From Pseudomonadota bacterium (GTDB lineage: Bacteria > Pseudomonadota > Gammaproteobacteria > Pseudomonadales > Azotimanducaceae), in NCBI GenBank assembly GCA_022571865.1, contig JACZXA010000006.1, forward strand, positions 1 through 49,007: a DNA stretch of 49,007 nucleotides, given 5' to 3'. Positions within the stretch are counted from its first letter, which is position 1. The number at the start of each line of letters is the position of its first letter. The notes under the pieces were generated by a model. The model ran no database searches and was not told the origin of the DNA. It was given only the letters and a program-made list of their open reading frames with translations. Of this stretch, positions 1 through 10,069 are shown piece after piece. The position numbers and the translations under genes are program-made.

Positions 1-496
1 CGTTGCCTTCGGTGTCGATCCCGCATCCGATGATCTGAGCGGTCTGCGTTATGCCAAGATCTGCATCCTTGCGGATGCCGACTCCGATGGGGCGCATATC
101 GCGACACTTCTGTGCGCATTGTTTCTCAAACACTTCCGGCCGCTCATCGAGGCTGGCAACGTATACATTGCCATGCCGCCGTTGTATCGCATCGACGTTG
201 CCAAGGAGGTGTTTTATGCGCTCGATGAATCAGAGAAGGAAGGTGTGCTGGATCGGATTGCCGCTGAAAAAATTCGCGGTACCGTCGTCGTGCAACGGTT
301 CAAGGGTTTAGGCGAGATGAATCCCATGCAACTACGCGAGACGACCATGGATCCGGATACGCGCAGACTGGTGCAATTGACTCTGGATTCCTCGAAGAAA
401 ACCGATGAGATGATGGACCTGTTGCTGGCGAAAAAACGCTCCCAGGATAGAAGAGCGTGGCTCGAGTCCAAGGGGGATCTGGCCTCACTGGAGTAA
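1..496 (+). CDS. parE: DNA topoisomerase IV subunit B, C-terminal part (partial)
   Basis: The reading frame is open from the window edge and gives the last 165 codons of ParE. ParE is the ATPase subunit of topoisomerase IV, which with ParC unlinks daughter chromosomes. The TOPRIM-domain motif DADSDGAHI, the segment QRFKGLGEMNPMQLRETT and the ending LLAKKRSQDRRAWLESKGD match ParE closely. The GyrB-type long insertion is absent from the visible part, which favours ParE over GyrB. parC follows after a 250-bp gap filled with repeats. The N-terminal ATPase domain lies outside the window. Confidence 0.97.
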   Translation, partial: VAFGVDPASDDLSGLRYAKICILADADSDGAHIATLLCALFLKHFRPLIEAGNVYIAMPPLYRIDVAKEVFYALDESEKEGVLDRIAAEKIRGTVVVQRFKGLGEMNPMQLRETTMDPDTRRLVQLTLDSSKKTDEMMDLLLAKKRSQDRRAWLESKGDLASLE

Positions 497-519
497 GGGA
501 AGCCCACATACTCTTCTAT

Positions 520-730
520 GGGTGGGGTCAGGGTAGGGGGTCAGGTTAGCTTTGGCGGGTGTACGGGTGGGGTCAGAGTAGGGGGTCAGGTTAGCTTTGG
601 CGGGTGGAAAATCTTGGTACCTGATTAACTCCTCGATAAAATTAACCTGACCCCCTACTCTGACCCCTTTACGTACCTGATTAACTCCTCTCGATAAAAT
701 TAACCTGACCCCCTACTCTGACCCCTTTAC
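520..730. repeat. REP/RAYT-type repeat cluster: two direct and two inverted copies
   Basis: Two forward copies (524-561 and 569-606, 45-bp period, one difference in the first half) carry the core GGGGTCAGAGTAGGGGGTCA. Two reverse copies follow in tandem (617-672 and 673-730, the second with a 2-bp insertion). The 25-bp core at 569-593 is the exact reverse complement of 643-667 and 701-725, so long stems can form in DNA or in a parE-parC transcript. The GGGGTCAG-rich core resembles repeats linked to REP-associated tyrosine transposases, but no transposase is present. The cluster ends 16 bp before the parC start codon and occupies nearly the whole parE-parC gap. Confidence 0.85.
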
Positions 731-746
731 GCATTACAAGAGACTC

Positions 747-2993
747 ATGGCAATTACCGAATCCCCCGAGATCGAAACGCTTCCACTGAGGGCGTATACC
801 GAACGCGCGTACCTGAACTACGCCATGTACGTCATCAACGATCGAGCCCTGCCGCACATCGCCGACGGTCTCAAACCCGTTCAGCGGCGCATCATCTATG
901 CAATGAGCGAACTGGGTCTGAACGCCCAGGCTAAATACATGAAGTCGGCACGCACCGTTGGCGATGTACTGGGCAAGTTTCATCCACACGGTGACAGCGC
1001 CTGTTACGAAGCCATGGTGCTGATGGCGCAGCCGTTTTCGTTTCGCTATCCGTTGGTGGAGGGCCAGGGAAACTGGGGTGCGCCCGATGATCCCAAGTCG
1101 TTTGCAGCGATGCGTTACACCGAAGCGCGGCTTTCGAAGTATGCGCAACTGCTTTTAGGCGAAGCACGCCTTGGCACCGTGGACTTTACCCCCAACTTCG
1201 ATGGGACGCTGCAGGAACCGGAGTTGTTGCCTGCGCGCGTGCCGTTTGTATTGCTCAACGGCAGCACGGGGATCGCCGTCGGTATGGCCACTGACATCCC
1301 GCCGCACAACCTCAATGAAGTAGTCAGCGCCTGTATTCATATGCTTGATAATCCACGGGCGAAGGTGGCCGATCTGATGACCTACATCAAGGGCCCGGAT
1401 TTTCCATCCAGGGCCGATATCATCACCCCCGCGGCCGACATCAGAGAGATATACGAGACTGGGCGCGGGAGCATCAGGACCCGGGCCATCTACCGGAAGG
1501 AAAATGGCGAAATAATCGTCAGTGAACTGCCGCACCAGGCATCACCGGCGAAAATTCTCGAGCAGATTGCCCAGCAGATGCATGCGAAGAAGTTGCCCAT
1601 GTTGGCAGACCTCAGAGACGAGTCGGATCACGAGAATCCAACTCGCCTCGTACTGGTTCCTCGTTCCAACCGGGTCGATGTGGACCGGCTGATGAATCAC
1701 CTGTTCGCCAGTACCGATCTGGAAAAAAGTTATCGAGTCAATTTGAACATCATCGGCCTCAACCTGCGTCCGCAGGTGAAGAATCTCGCGGTGCTGATCA
1801 AAGAATGGCTCGTCTACCGGTCTGAAACCGTTCGCCGCCGGTTGCAGTACCGCCTTGAGAAGATCAACGAACGGTTGCACATCCTGGATGGACTGCTGGT
1901 TGCGTATCTCAATCTCGATGAGGTGATTCGCATCATTCGCGAGGAAGAAAGTCCCAAGGATGCGCTCCGAAAAAAATTCAAGCTGTCTGATATTCAGGCC
2001 AACGCCATTCTGGATTTGCGGCTGCGCCAGCTGGCTAAACTCGAAGAGATAAAGCTTAACACCGACAAAACCGAACTCGAGGAAGAAAAAGCCGATCTGG
2101 AGAAAACGCTCAGGTCAAAAGCTCGTCTGAAAACGCTGGTAAAAAAAGAACTTCTCGCCGACGCAAAGGAGTATGGCGATCCGCGCCGCTCGCAGTTTTC
2201 CGATGGTGACGCGGCCGTCGCCTTCAGAGAAGAGGATCTGATAAGTAACGAACCCATCACGGTGGTGTTGTCCGAGAAAGGCTGGGTACGTGCGGCCAGG
2301 GGCCACGATGCAGACCCGCAAGAGCTCAGCTATCGTGGGGGCGACAAGTACGGGCACGCAACTCGCGGCCGAACCAATGACATTCTGATCTTTCTCGATT
2401 CTTTTGGCCGCAGTTATTCCGTAGCCCCACACACCTTGCCGTCAGCGCGTGGACAGGGGGAGCCGCTCACCGGCCGGTTCAAACCCGCCGCCGGCGCGTG
2501 GTTTGTCGGTTTGGCAATGGGATCTTCAAGCACCCGCGTGCTACTTGCCTCGAACGCGGGATATGGCTTCATCGGGTCGCTCGATGAGATGACTACCAAG
2601 AACAAAGCGGGAAAAGCGTGCTTGAGCGTTCCGAAGGGCGGAACAGCGCTGCCGCCGGTTATGCTGAGTCTGGAGATGGGACAACGGGTTGTTACTGTTA
2701 CTAACACCGGCCGCATGCTGATATTCCCACTCGCAGATGTCCCGGAGCTTTCACGAGGCAAGGGCAACAAGCTTCTGAACGTTCCAAGTAAGGCGTTTAA
2801 AGCGGGCGAGGAGTTTCTGGTTGCGGTCGAGGTTATCGGCCAGCACGATGATCTCCTGGTGCTCGCAGGTCTTCGGCATCTGCGGATGAAATCGAAAGAT
2901 CTCGAGAACTACCTTGGTGAACGTGCTCGTCGGGGCCGTAAGTTACCGCGAGGGTTTCAGAGAGTGGATTCGCTTGCGGTGGAGTCCCGTTGA
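747..2993 (+). CDS. parC: DNA topoisomerase IV subunit A
   Basis: 748 codons encode the DNA breakage-rejoining subunit of topoisomerase IV. The winged-helix region with the catalytic tyrosine (Tyr124 in [11 protein letters not shown]) is near the N-terminus. The quinolone-pocket positions are the usual Ser84 and Glu88 ([10 protein letters not shown], equal to E. coli Ser80 and Glu84), so no classical resistance change is seen. The coiled-coil gate lies around residues 350-490, followed by a degenerate beta-pinwheel C-terminal domain. The length matches ParC (about 750) rather than GyrA (about 875). The 3' end overlaps the convergent AhpA-like gene by 37 bp. The ATG is only 16 bp past the repeat cluster. 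Confidence 0.98.
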   Translation: MAITESPEIETLPLRAYTERAYLNYAMYVINDRALPHIADGLKPVQRRIIYAMSELGLNAQAKYMKSARTVGDVLGKFHPHGDSACYEAMVLMAQPFSFRYPLVEGQGNWGAPDDPKSFAAMRYTEARLSKYAQLLLGEARLGTVDFTPNFDGTLQEPELLPARVPFVLLNGSTGIAVGMATDIPPHNLNEVVSACIHMLDNPRAKVADLMTYIKGPDFPSRADIITPAADIREIYETGRGSIRTRAIYRKENGEIIVSELPHQASPAKILEQIAQQMHAKKLPMLADLRDESDHENPTRLVLVPRSNRVDVDRLMNHLFASTDLEKSYRVNLNIIGLNLRPQVKNLAVLIKEWLVYRSETVRRRLQYRLEKINERLHILDGLLVAYLNLDEVIRIIREEESPKDALRKKFKLSDIQANAILDLRLRQLAKLEEIKLNTDKTELEEEKADLEKTLRSKARLKTLVKKELLADAKEYGDPRRSQFSDGDAAVAFREEDLISNEPITVVLSEKGWVRAARGHDADPQELSYRGGDKYGHATRGRTNDILIFLDSFGRSYSVAPHTLPSARGQGEPLTGRFKPAAGAWFVGLAMGSSSTRVLLASNAGYGFIGSLDEMTTKNKAGKACLSVPKGGTALPPVMLSLEMGQRVVTVTNTGRMLIFPLADVPELSRGKGNKLLNVPSKAFKAGEEFLVAVEVIGQHDDLLVLAGLRHLRMKSKDLENYLGERARRGRKLPRGFQRVDSLAVESR

Positions 2994-4099
2994 GCGGTCA
3001 GCCTTGCTACCTGCAGGTCGATGAGATCGGCGTATGCGCGAGTCAATCCGGTTATCAGATAACACGCTTCGGTGGTGGTGAGTTCTTCCAGTAAAGGATT
3101 GTCGAGGCGCTGTGATATCAACCGCTCGTTGCGCGGTATGCGAATGAAAAACCGATCACTAACGGCGACGGTTCTATGCTTGGCGAGAGCGGATAGCAGA
3201 ACCGTGTCGAGCACCTCCGGGGCGGTGACCTCGAGGTTTTTGTGGCTGGGCAGAAGGAATTCATGCACCGCCAGTCGGTAGGTGCCGCGGCCAGCGTCTT
3301 CGTCCAGTAAGTGAACGAGTACAAAAGCCGCACACATCACCTGGAAGGCTCGGTCGGTGTCATCGTTGTGTTCGAATCCCACCAGAATGCCCGTGCCGGG
3401 AAGGTAGGCTGCGTGACCGTGATAGAGGTTTGCCACCCGTTCGGCCATCGTCAAGCCATAGGCGAGCTCGAGTTCGCGTTCTTGCAGGGTCATGCTGAGT
3501 TGGTTGTAGAGATTGATGGCTAGCAGGTAACGCGGCACGGAATCCGCCTCGTCGTCTGCAGATGGTTCAGAGATGGCGGAACCGTGCGTGAGCTTGCGAC
3601 TTGCGTTCAAGTTGCTAACCACGAGAACGACAAATGGGGATAACAATACAACCAACACCGATAGGAAATACCGTAGGGAGCGAGAGGGTGTGTCACCCAG
3701 CTCGAACGCGAGACGATCTACGCTCAGCTTGACGTAACCGACGATCACATCACCGGAAGTCACCATTTCGGTGTGGCTTATTCCAGCCGCCGGGGTTCCG
3801 CTGAGTGCCAGCACTTTATCGTCGACGGTATATATTCCGACTCCGACCACGGCGGATATTTCGGCTACCCGGTTGGTGAGCACGCCTAGGTGAATACGGT
3901 CCTGTTTCATGAGTGGCTCAACGGATAGGTATGCGAGGCTCTTGGCGACACTCGACCCGAATTGTTCCAGGCGTGCTTCACGCTCGTCGGTAAGCCCCCA
4001 GATCAGTACCAGGGTGAGAGCGGTGATCGCAGTTGCCGCCGCCGCCGCCCACAGCACCGGACTCGGTTTGACGAGTCTGGAGTAAGCCGTTAGCTTCAA
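2957..4099 (-). CDS. AhpA/YtjB (Smp) family inner-membrane protein
   Basis: 380 residues. A membrane segment spans about residues 16-36 ([20 protein letters not shown]). An extracytoplasmic loop runs to about 140, a second hydrophobic segment covers about 143-165 ([20 protein letters not shown]), and a soluble C-terminal part of about 215 residues follows. The topology and the position beside serB match the AhpA/YtjB (Smp) family, whose biochemical role is not established. The start is TTG at 4099 with GGAG ten bases upstream; GTG at 4057 is an alternative. Only 27 bp separate it from the divergent serB, so the two control regions must overlap each other's coding starts. Family assignment rests partly on synteny. 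Confidence 0.7.
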   Translation of the reverse strand: MKLTAYSRLVKPSPVLWAAAAATAITALTLVLIWGLTDEREARLEQFGSSVAKSLAYLSVEPLMKQDRIHLGVLTNRVAEISAVVGVGIYTVDDKVLALSGTPAAGISHTEMVTSGDVIVGYVKLSVDRLAFELGDTPSRSLRYFLSVLVVLLSPFVVLVVSNLNASRKLTHGSAISEPSADDEADSVPRYLLAINLYNQLSMTLQERELELAYGLTMAERVANLYHGHAAYLPGTGILVGFEHNDDTDRAFQVMCAAFVLVHLLDEDAGRGTYRLAVHEFLLPSHKNLEVTAPEVLDTVLLSALAKHRTVAVSDRFFIRIPRNERLISQRLDNPLLEELTTTEACYLITGLTRAYADLIDLQVARLTAQRDSTASESTL

Positions 4100-4126
4100 G
4101 TTAGCAGTACTCCGAAGGATGATTTC

Positions 4127-5368
4127 TTGGCCAGCGAGATAGTTTTGGTGAATGTGTCGGGCGAAGACAAGCCCGGCTTGATGGCCATGCTGACCTCCAC
4201 ATTAGCGCAATTTCAAGTACATGTACTCGATATCGGACAGGCCGTCATTCATGACGAGCTGAATCTCGGGATGTTGGTGCAGATAGACAAACGTACGCAG
4301 CGCGAAACCGTCCTTGCCGAGCTAAAATCCAGAATGCGGGAAATGGGTGTGAACGTGCGCTTCACCGACATTACCCGAGCGCAATACCAAGACTGGGTCG
4401 ACAGCCAGGGCAAGCCACGCTACATAGTCACGCTTCTGGCCGGTCATGTAGCCGCGAGTCAATTGGCGGCGGTGACTGAAATCATCCAGCGCCATGGCCT
4501 CAACATCGATACCATTCGGCGGCTTTCGGGACGGCTGCCACTGGCGAGCGTGACCGAGACGACTGTGCGGACCAGCATCGAAATGAGCCTGCGGGGCAAC
4601 CTGACTGATGGTGACAGCCTCAAGGAAGAACTCATGGCCGCGGCCGCGAAGCTGATGTTCGATTTCAGCGTTCAGCGCGATACGGTGTATCGTCGCAACC
4701 GACGCCTTGTGGTATTTGACATGGACTCGACGCTCATCAACGCAGAAGTGATCGATGAGGTTGCGAAGCGACACGGAGTCGGAGCCGAAGTGGCCGCGAT
4801 CACCAGGCGGGCTATGAACGGTGAGTTGGATTTCAACGAAAGTTTTAGACAACGGGCCGAGTTGCTCAAGGGATTGTCTTTGAGTGTGCTCAGAGAGGTT
4901 GCGAGCGCGGTATCGCTCAACGACGGTGCTCGCCGACTCATTCGAACGCTGAAGCACTTCGGTTACAAAACAGCCATCATCTCGGGCGGGTTCAAATATG
5001 TAGGGGAGCTACTGAAGGACGAGTTCGGCATCGACTACGTTTATGCCAACGAACTCGAAACCAGAGACGGCGTTCTGACCGGTAAGGTCCATGGTGAGAT
5101 CATCGACGCACAGCGCAAAGCGGAGTTGCTCGACGAAATTGCGCTTGCGGAGGGAATCTCGAAGCAACAAACCATTGCCATTGGGGACGGTGCCAATGAC
5201 CTGCCAATGCTGAACGCGGCGGGTCTTGGCGTTGCCTATCACGCGCAGCCGGTGGTCAAGAAAACCGCACAGCATGCCATCTCGAATTTCGGTCTCGACA
5301 GCGTGCTTTACCTGATGGGGTTCTCCGATCGAGACATAGAACAAGCTCTGGCTGACCCTGCGTCATGA
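4127..5368 (+). CDS. serB: phosphoserine phosphatase
   Basis: 413 residues. It catalyses the last step of serine synthesis, removing phosphate from O-phosphoserine. Two ACT-like regulatory regions occupy about residues 1-90 and 95-170, followed by a HAD hydrolase domain. Motif I is VFDMDSTLI (nucleophile and acid-base aspartates), motif II is IISGGF, and motif III-IV is AIGDGANDLPML. The two-ACT layout is the Pseudomonas/Mycobacterium type, not the shorter E. coli SerB. The start is TTG at 4127, preceded by GAAGGA with eight-base spacing. It converges on the FimX-like gene with a 35-bp gap. Confidence 0.96.
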   Translation: MASEIVLVNVSGEDKPGLMAMLTSTLAQFQVHVLDIGQAVIHDELNLGMLVQIDKRTQRETVLAELKSRMREMGVNVRFTDITRAQYQDWVDSQGKPRYIVTLLAGHVAASQLAAVTEIIQRHGLNIDTIRRLSGRLPLASVTETTVRTSIEMSLRGNLTDGDSLKEELMAAAAKLMFDFSVQRDTVYRRNRRLVVFDMDSTLINAEVIDEVAKRHGVGAEVAAITRRAMNGELDFNESFRQRAELLKGLSLSVLREVASAVSLNDGARRLIRTLKHFGYKTAIISGGFKYVGELLKDEFGIDYVYANELETRDGVLTGKVHGEIIDAQRKAELLDEIALAEGISKQQTIAIGDGANDLPMLNAAGLGVAYHAQPVVKKTAQHAISNFGLDSVLYLMGFSDRDIEQALADPAS

Positions 5369-5403
5369 GTTGTAAAGGGGGTAATCGACCGACAGATTGT
5401 CGC

Positions 5404-7497
5404 TCAGTCGTCCGTGCTGAAGTCGTAGTCCATATCGGCTGAGGGCTCTTGGAGATAGTGCCCCTGAATATAGTTTGCTCCGGCTTGCCAGAGCGCCGAC
5501 AGCACGTTGGCGCTTTCCACCATCGGAACGATAGTGAGCTTACCGGCAGATTGAAGCTTATGGATCATGCTGGTGATCTCGTCTTTCAGTTCGGGATTCT
5601 CCTTCAAGCGCTCGATATGTATGCGATCAAGCTTCACGAAGTCAACCGGTAAGTGGCGCAGGATCTCGAACGGCTTGTCGCACAATCCGAACCGTGAAAG
5701 CGAAGCTCGGCAGTGCAAGGCTTTCAAGCCTTCCACGAACTCCTGGGTCTGGCGCATGTAGTTGGTTGCATCCAACTCGGTGATCTGGAAGACCACGGCG
5801 TCGCTTGGCAGACGAGCGGCCTTGATCGCGACGCCGAGCCATTGAATGAATTCAGGATCCGCAAAGCTGTTGCTCGTCAGGTTGATGGTAAGCCGGGTGT
5901 TGTTGCCTTTTGAACGGTGAACCGAAAGCATCTTGATCGACTGGAGGATAACCCAGCGATCGATCTTTCCTGCCACCCCGTAGTCAATTGCGGTGCGTAG
6001 AAACTCTCCGGGCGCCATCTGGTTGCCACTGCGGTCGAGCATGCGCAAGAACACTTCGTAATGTTCATCGGAATCACCGCGCAGGCTGATGGTGGGTTGA
6101 AACAGTAGTATAAACTTCTGATTTTCCATTGCTTCGTTGATGAGACTCAATATTCGCGAGGCTTCTTCGTTCGGACCGTCTTCGTTTTCGGTTCTTGGTA
6201 GTTCTACGAGATTGCCGTCGAGGCATGCCGCTGAAAAGGCGGTCGCGAAGGCGGAGTTCAAGCACGTCTCGGCGCCTGTGTCGTTTCTTTCTTCGTAAAT
6301 GGCACCACCGAAGCGCACCGTAGGGCGCACCGTTTTTGAATTCACTTCCAACAGCAGGTCTTGCACCGCTTGCCGGTGGGTATCGAGTTTTGCCACGGCG
6401 TCCACACGGTCGGCGGCAAGAATGCTGATCGCGAACTGGTGGCTCGCGAGCTTCGCGAAAGGCACATCACCGACCGAGGAGCGTAGTGCGCTCTCGACTT
6501 CGCGAGCGATCTGTTCACCACCGAGGAGACCATGCTCGAGTTGAAGCTTGTCGAACTTGTCGATTACTCCGACGAACGTACAGCGAAAGCCTTCTTCGGT
6601 GCTCGCGAACAGTGCGGTGCTGTCGTTGAGGAAAGCGGGTAGCGGAGTTGCGTTGCCGTTGCTCCTGGTTGCGCCACCGGTGTCATCTGAAGGCTCACCT
6701 GTGGCGGGTTCAGTCGCCTTAGCGACCCGTACGGTGACCTGCAGGCAGTGTTCGCCTTCATATTCGGCGCTTGCCAGTGTCATGTTGCCGTGAATGGTAT
6801 TGCCGCTGTTACTTTTACCGGTGAATTCCAGAACCGCTTCCAGGGTGTCCGCATTTTCCTGGCCGTCGTTCCTGCGGAATTGTTTCAGTTCGGCCTTGAG
6901 CGCTTCTCCGCTTTCGGTATCCAGCAGATCGATGAGAGGTATTCCGAGCAGATCGTCGGCGTCTTCGAAGCCAAAAAGTTTGATATAACCGGCGTTTGCA
7001 TGGATATGCATGCCTTCGTGAACATAGGCAATGGCAGCTTTCGAACTTTTCAGAAGGAGCTGGCAGCGTCGTTCTGCCTCGTTGAGCGCACGTCGGGTTT
7101 CTTTGAGACGATCTGCCTGGCAGACATTATCGAGTTCGCGCTTGACCACCAGAACCAATTGTTTCGTCTCGGTGACATCCACGACGTCGGCGGCTCCCAG
7201 TGCCATGGCTTCTGCTGGCGAAAGAGGGCTTTCGTCGTTGTTGATGATAATGATGGGTACGTGAGGTGCCGCGGCCTTGAACCGGGGCAGGAGTTTTTCC
7301 AGATAAGGTAAGGCACCGTTGCAGAGCATGAGGTCCGCATCCGGGAGTGCTGCCTGTGCCATCGAGAGATCCGTAAGCTCCATTCGCGTGGCGATACCGG
7401 CATCGCGCAGCAGCGAATCGAATTGATGAGCCGCGTTCTCCGAAGATTCCGCAATCAATAAGCGCACGGGCGAGTGTTGGGGTTGCTGTGCCGACAT
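5404..7497 (-). CDS. fimX: FimX-like REC-PAS-GGDEF-EAL protein with degenerate catalytic motifs
   Basis: 697 residues, close to P. aeruginosa FimX (about 690). Order: a receiver-like domain (about 10-130, no clear phospho-acceptor Asp), a PAS domain (about 150-255), a degenerate GGDEF domain (about 295-440, with ASHQFAI at the signature site) and an EAL domain (about 455-685). In the EAL domain the signature reads EVF instead of EAL, while other EAL-family landmarks (ITELDA, VKLD, GHYLQ) remain. FimX binds c-di-GMP without needing to hydrolyse it and promotes type IV pilus assembly. The gene order serB-fimX-PilZ-like supports orthology. It is followed upstream by the PilZ-like gene with a 24-bp gap, a likely operon. 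No pilus genes are visible here. Confidence 0.85.
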   Translation of the reverse strand: MSAQQPQHSPVRLLIAESSENAAHQFDSLLRDAGIATRMELTDLSMAQAALPDADLMLCNGALPYLEKLLPRFKAAAPHVPIIIINNDESPLSPAEAMALGAADVVDVTETKQLVLVVKRELDNVCQADRLKETRRALNEAERRCQLLLKSSKAAIAYVHEGMHIHANAGYIKLFGFEDADDLLGIPLIDLLDTESGEALKAELKQFRRNDGQENADTLEAVLEFTGKSNSGNTIHGNMTLASAEYEGEHCLQVTVRVAKATEPATGEPSDDTGGATRSNGNATPLPAFLNDSTALFASTEEGFRCTFVGVIDKFDKLQLEHGLLGGEQIAREVESALRSSVGDVPFAKLASHQFAISILAADRVDAVAKLDTHRQAVQDLLLEVNSKTVRPTVRFGGAIYEERNDTGAETCLNSAFATAFSAACLDGNLVELPRTENEDGPNEEASRILSLINEAMENQKFILLFQPTISLRGDSDEHYEVFLRMLDRSGNQMAPGEFLRTAIDYGVAGKIDRWVILQSIKMLSVHRSKGNNTRLTINLTSNSFADPEFIQWLGVAIKAARLPSDAVVFQITELDATNYMRQTQEFVEGLKALHCRASLSRFGLCDKPFEILRHLPVDFVKLDRIHIERLKENPELKDEITSMIHKLQSAGKLTIVPMVESANVLSALWQAGANYIQGHYLQEPSADMDYDFSTDD

Positions 7498-7521
7498 GTC
7501 CCTATTAAAGCCAACGTATCC

Positions 7522-9339
7522 CTATTTGGATTCGCCGGGTTCCTGCTCACCGATTAATTCCGACAGATCGCCTATGTTGAGGTCGATTCGGGCGTTTTCC
7601 AAGTAACCATCCAGCATTCGAAATGTGAACTGGTTAAAACTTTCGGTTGTCAACACGCTGGCAGTGAGCTGTGCGGTCGTCTGAATTCCCTGGCGTTGTA
7701 CATGGATCTTGTTGTTTTTCTGGAAGGGTACCAGGGGCGTAATCAGCGTTGCAGGTTGATTGATGGGCGCGAGCGCCGGGAGCAGCAAAGCCCGGACATA
7801 GTCGGTAGGTCCACCGCGTTTTTTGATTACCCTGAGGGCGATCGGGATAGCCCGCGGGGAAAGCAGCTCAATGCCCATCGCGGCGCCCTGGTTGTTCTGG
7901 CGAATCCAGCGTACTACCGCAATACACCAGCGTGGATCAGACTCGTCTCGAAGCGCGAGTAACTCGCCGGTTTGCACGTTCCCAGGGAGCGGTTCATTCC
8001 AGCGAATTCGATAACCCCCGGGGCTCGTATCTACGGCGATGGTGTCATAGAAACAGAAACTCTGTTTCGCTGTCTGTTCGGGTCTTTCTTGGGGTTTTAC
8101 TTCGGGGTCAGGTTGTTGGTATTCCAGCAGAATGCGATTGGGATCGTCGATATTGGGGTTCGTCGGGATACGCACGCGCAAGTCGAAAGCATCGTCCCAG
8201 ACGTCCTTTTCGGCAAGCTGCGCCACCTCGAGCGTTTTTGTGTCGTCTACCAGGAACGGGTTGACCTCACGCTGTAAAATGGCGTCTGTGTCTGCAAGTT
8301 GATCGGTAAACTCAACCCCACCGGAGAGAAAGTAATGGGCGCCGCGAAGGCCCAGACAGATTTTCACGGATCCCGAGACCGGTGCCCGATTGAATGCGCG
8401 TGGTTTCATCACTCCCCAGGCGCCCACGAGATGGTTCAGAATATCGTCGGGCACGTAGTCGGGTATCTGTATGCCACCGTCGATTTCTTTCAAGTAAGCT
8501 TCGAGTTCATAAACCAGCACTTCGGACTGGATGCTTCTCGGTTCGTTGGGATTGTGCAACAGTTTGGAGTATTGAGGTCCTTGATCCGACTCCAGATCGA
8601 TGAGGAATAACGCTTCTTCGAAATTCTTTTCCAATGCCACCTGGGGCGTCCACACCTCGAGCGCGTTGAACACCAGAGCCAGATGCCGCTGGCGCAATTG
8701 GTTGGGTTTGCAGCAGGCCAGCAACAGCGAGCGCAGGTAACTGTCAGCGATCGTGGTGTTGGTTTCGGAATGGTTTTCGGGATCTTCCTGCTTGATGTCG
8801 TGTACCTCCAGCCGTTCTGCAAGGAGATACAACTGGTTCAGGTCCATCCACATTCGGTCCGGGGGAGACACGTAAAACTGCAAGGTGCGCAACAACGTTC
8901 GAGACAGATCCGACAACGCCCGATGGGTTGCGAATGGAATGATGTTTTTACCTAGAGCCGGATTCTTACCAAGCTCTTTCAGCGCTTGAACGATGACCAC
9001 TTTGTAGCCGGAGCAGAGATTGGTCGTGAGCCGCTGGGCGAGTCTTGCGATGGCGTCGCCCTGATTTCCGGAACTGACAGCGGATTTGTCGAGGCGTGCA
9101 CAGATGTAGTGAATGGTGGGGCGCACGTTCTCGAGAAGTTCCATTCGAACGGTGAAGTCGGTGTCGAGCCGCGTGAGCTCGAAAGTTGCTTGACGAAGCT
9201 GGGTGGCGGTATCGGCCGTGTTAGCCATGGGCAGATGGGCAACCCAGTCGGCCACCGCGGTGGGATGTGGATCACAAAACGACAACCTGTCCAGATCCGT
9301 ATCTGGAATCGTTATCTTGACCGACAAGCCTTCTCGCAT
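7522..9339 (-). CDS. Large protein with PilZ-like C-terminal region, in operon with the FimX-like gene
   Basis: 605 residues, no signal peptide and no membrane segment, so probably cytoplasmic. The first 330 residues look helical and have no family I can name. The C-terminal region (about 435-590) contains GYRIRWNEPLPGNVQTGELL and WCIAVVRWIRQ, the strand pattern of PilZ-type beta-barrels. The usual RxxxR and D/NxSxxG c-di-GMP motifs are not clear, so binding is uncertain. It is transcribed ahead of the FimX-like gene with a 24-bp gap, which points to c-di-GMP signalling or pilus control. The ATG at 9339 was chosen; TTG at 9327 is possible. The function is inferred from context. Confidence 0.6.
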   Translation of the reverse strand: MREGLSVKITIPDTDLDRLSFCDPHPTAVADWVAHLPMANTADTATQLRQATFELTRLDTDFTVRMELLENVRPTIHYICARLDKSAVSSGNQGDAIARLAQRLTTNLCSGYKVVIVQALKELGKNPALGKNIIPFATHRALSDLSRTLLRTLQFYVSPPDRMWMDLNQLYLLAERLEVHDIKQEDPENHSETNTTIADSYLRSLLLACCKPNQLRQRHLALVFNALEVWTPQVALEKNFEEALFLIDLESDQGPQYSKLLHNPNEPRSIQSEVLVYELEAYLKEIDGGIQIPDYVPDDILNHLVGAWGVMKPRAFNRAPVSGSVKICLGLRGAHYFLSGGVEFTDQLADTDAILQREVNPFLVDDTKTLEVAQLAEKDVWDDAFDLRVRIPTNPNIDDPNRILLEYQQPDPEVKPQERPEQTAKQSFCFYDTIAVDTSPGGYRIRWNEPLPGNVQTGELLALRDESDPRWCIAVVRWIRQNNQGAAMGIELLSPRAIPIALRVIKKRGGPTDYVRALLLPALAPINQPATLITPLVPFQKNNKIHVQRQGIQTTAQLTASVLTTESFNQFTFRMLDGYLENARIDLNIGDLSELIGEQEPGESK

Positions 9340-9502
9340 GAACCTGCGCCATGAGTACTACAAAGGCGAAGTATAGTGAAAACGCTCACGCCAAACAGTG
9401 AATTGGCACAGTTCGTACCGCTAGTCGGGGAAGGCCGGTATGCCAACAGATTGTCAACGGCGTTATCATGTTTGCATCTTCTTGAGAATATGACGGTCAA
9501 CC

Positions 9503-10069
9503 ATGGCAAGTTACTCTACCAACGAATTTCGATCCGGTTTGAAGGTTCTTCTCGAAGGAGATCCCTGTTCCATCCTCGAGAACGAGTTCGTCAAACCTGG
9601 TAAGGGCCGGGCGTTCAACCGCGTCAAGTTTCGTAACCTGAAAACAGGTCGGGTATGGGAGCGGACTTTCAAGTCGGGCTTGAGAATCGAAGCAGCGGAC
9701 GTGCTGGAGCTCGATATGGAGTATCTCTACACCGATGGCGAGTTCTGGCACTTTATGAAAACCGACGGCAGTTTCGAGCAGGTGGCGGCAGCGGAACCAA
9801 CGGTGGCAGACGTCAAGGACTGGTTGAAGGAACAGGAGATCTTTCAAGTTACCTTGTGGAACGATTCCCCCATTTCGGTTACCCCGCCGAACTTCGTAGA
9901 ACTTGAAGTCAGTGAAACAGATCCTGGCCTGAAGGGAGACACGGCCCAGGGTGCGACGAAGCCCGCCACGCTTTCCACCGGTGTCACGATCAAAGTGCCG
10001 CTATTCATCAACATCGGGGATATCCTGCGAATCGATACCCGTAAGGGCGAGTACGTCAGCCGCGCGTGA
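9503..10069 (+). CDS. efp: elongation factor P
   Basis: 188 residues, the full family length. EF-P binds ribosomes stalled at proline runs and stimulates peptide-bond formation. The KOW-like N-domain carries Lys34 in the loop KPGKGRAF, the residue lysylated by EpmA in enterobacteria; an Arg here would indicate the rhamnosylation branch. The C-terminal OB domain ends [17 protein letters not shown]. epmA overlaps its stop codon, so target and modifying enzyme are co-translated. The ATG at 9503 lacks a strong Shine-Dalgarno sequence. The 163-bp divergent gap to the PilZ-like gene probably holds both promoters, but no convincing -35/-10 pair was found. Confidence 0.98.
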   Translation: MASYSTNEFRSGLKVLLEGDPCSILENEFVKPGKGRAFNRVKFRNLKTGRVWERTFKSGLRIEAADVLELDMEYLYTDGEFWHFMKTDGSFEQVAAAEPTVADVKDWLKEQEIFQVTLWNDSPISVTPPNFVELEVSETDPGLKGDTAQGATKPATLSTGVTIKVPLFINIGDILRIDTRKGEYVSRA

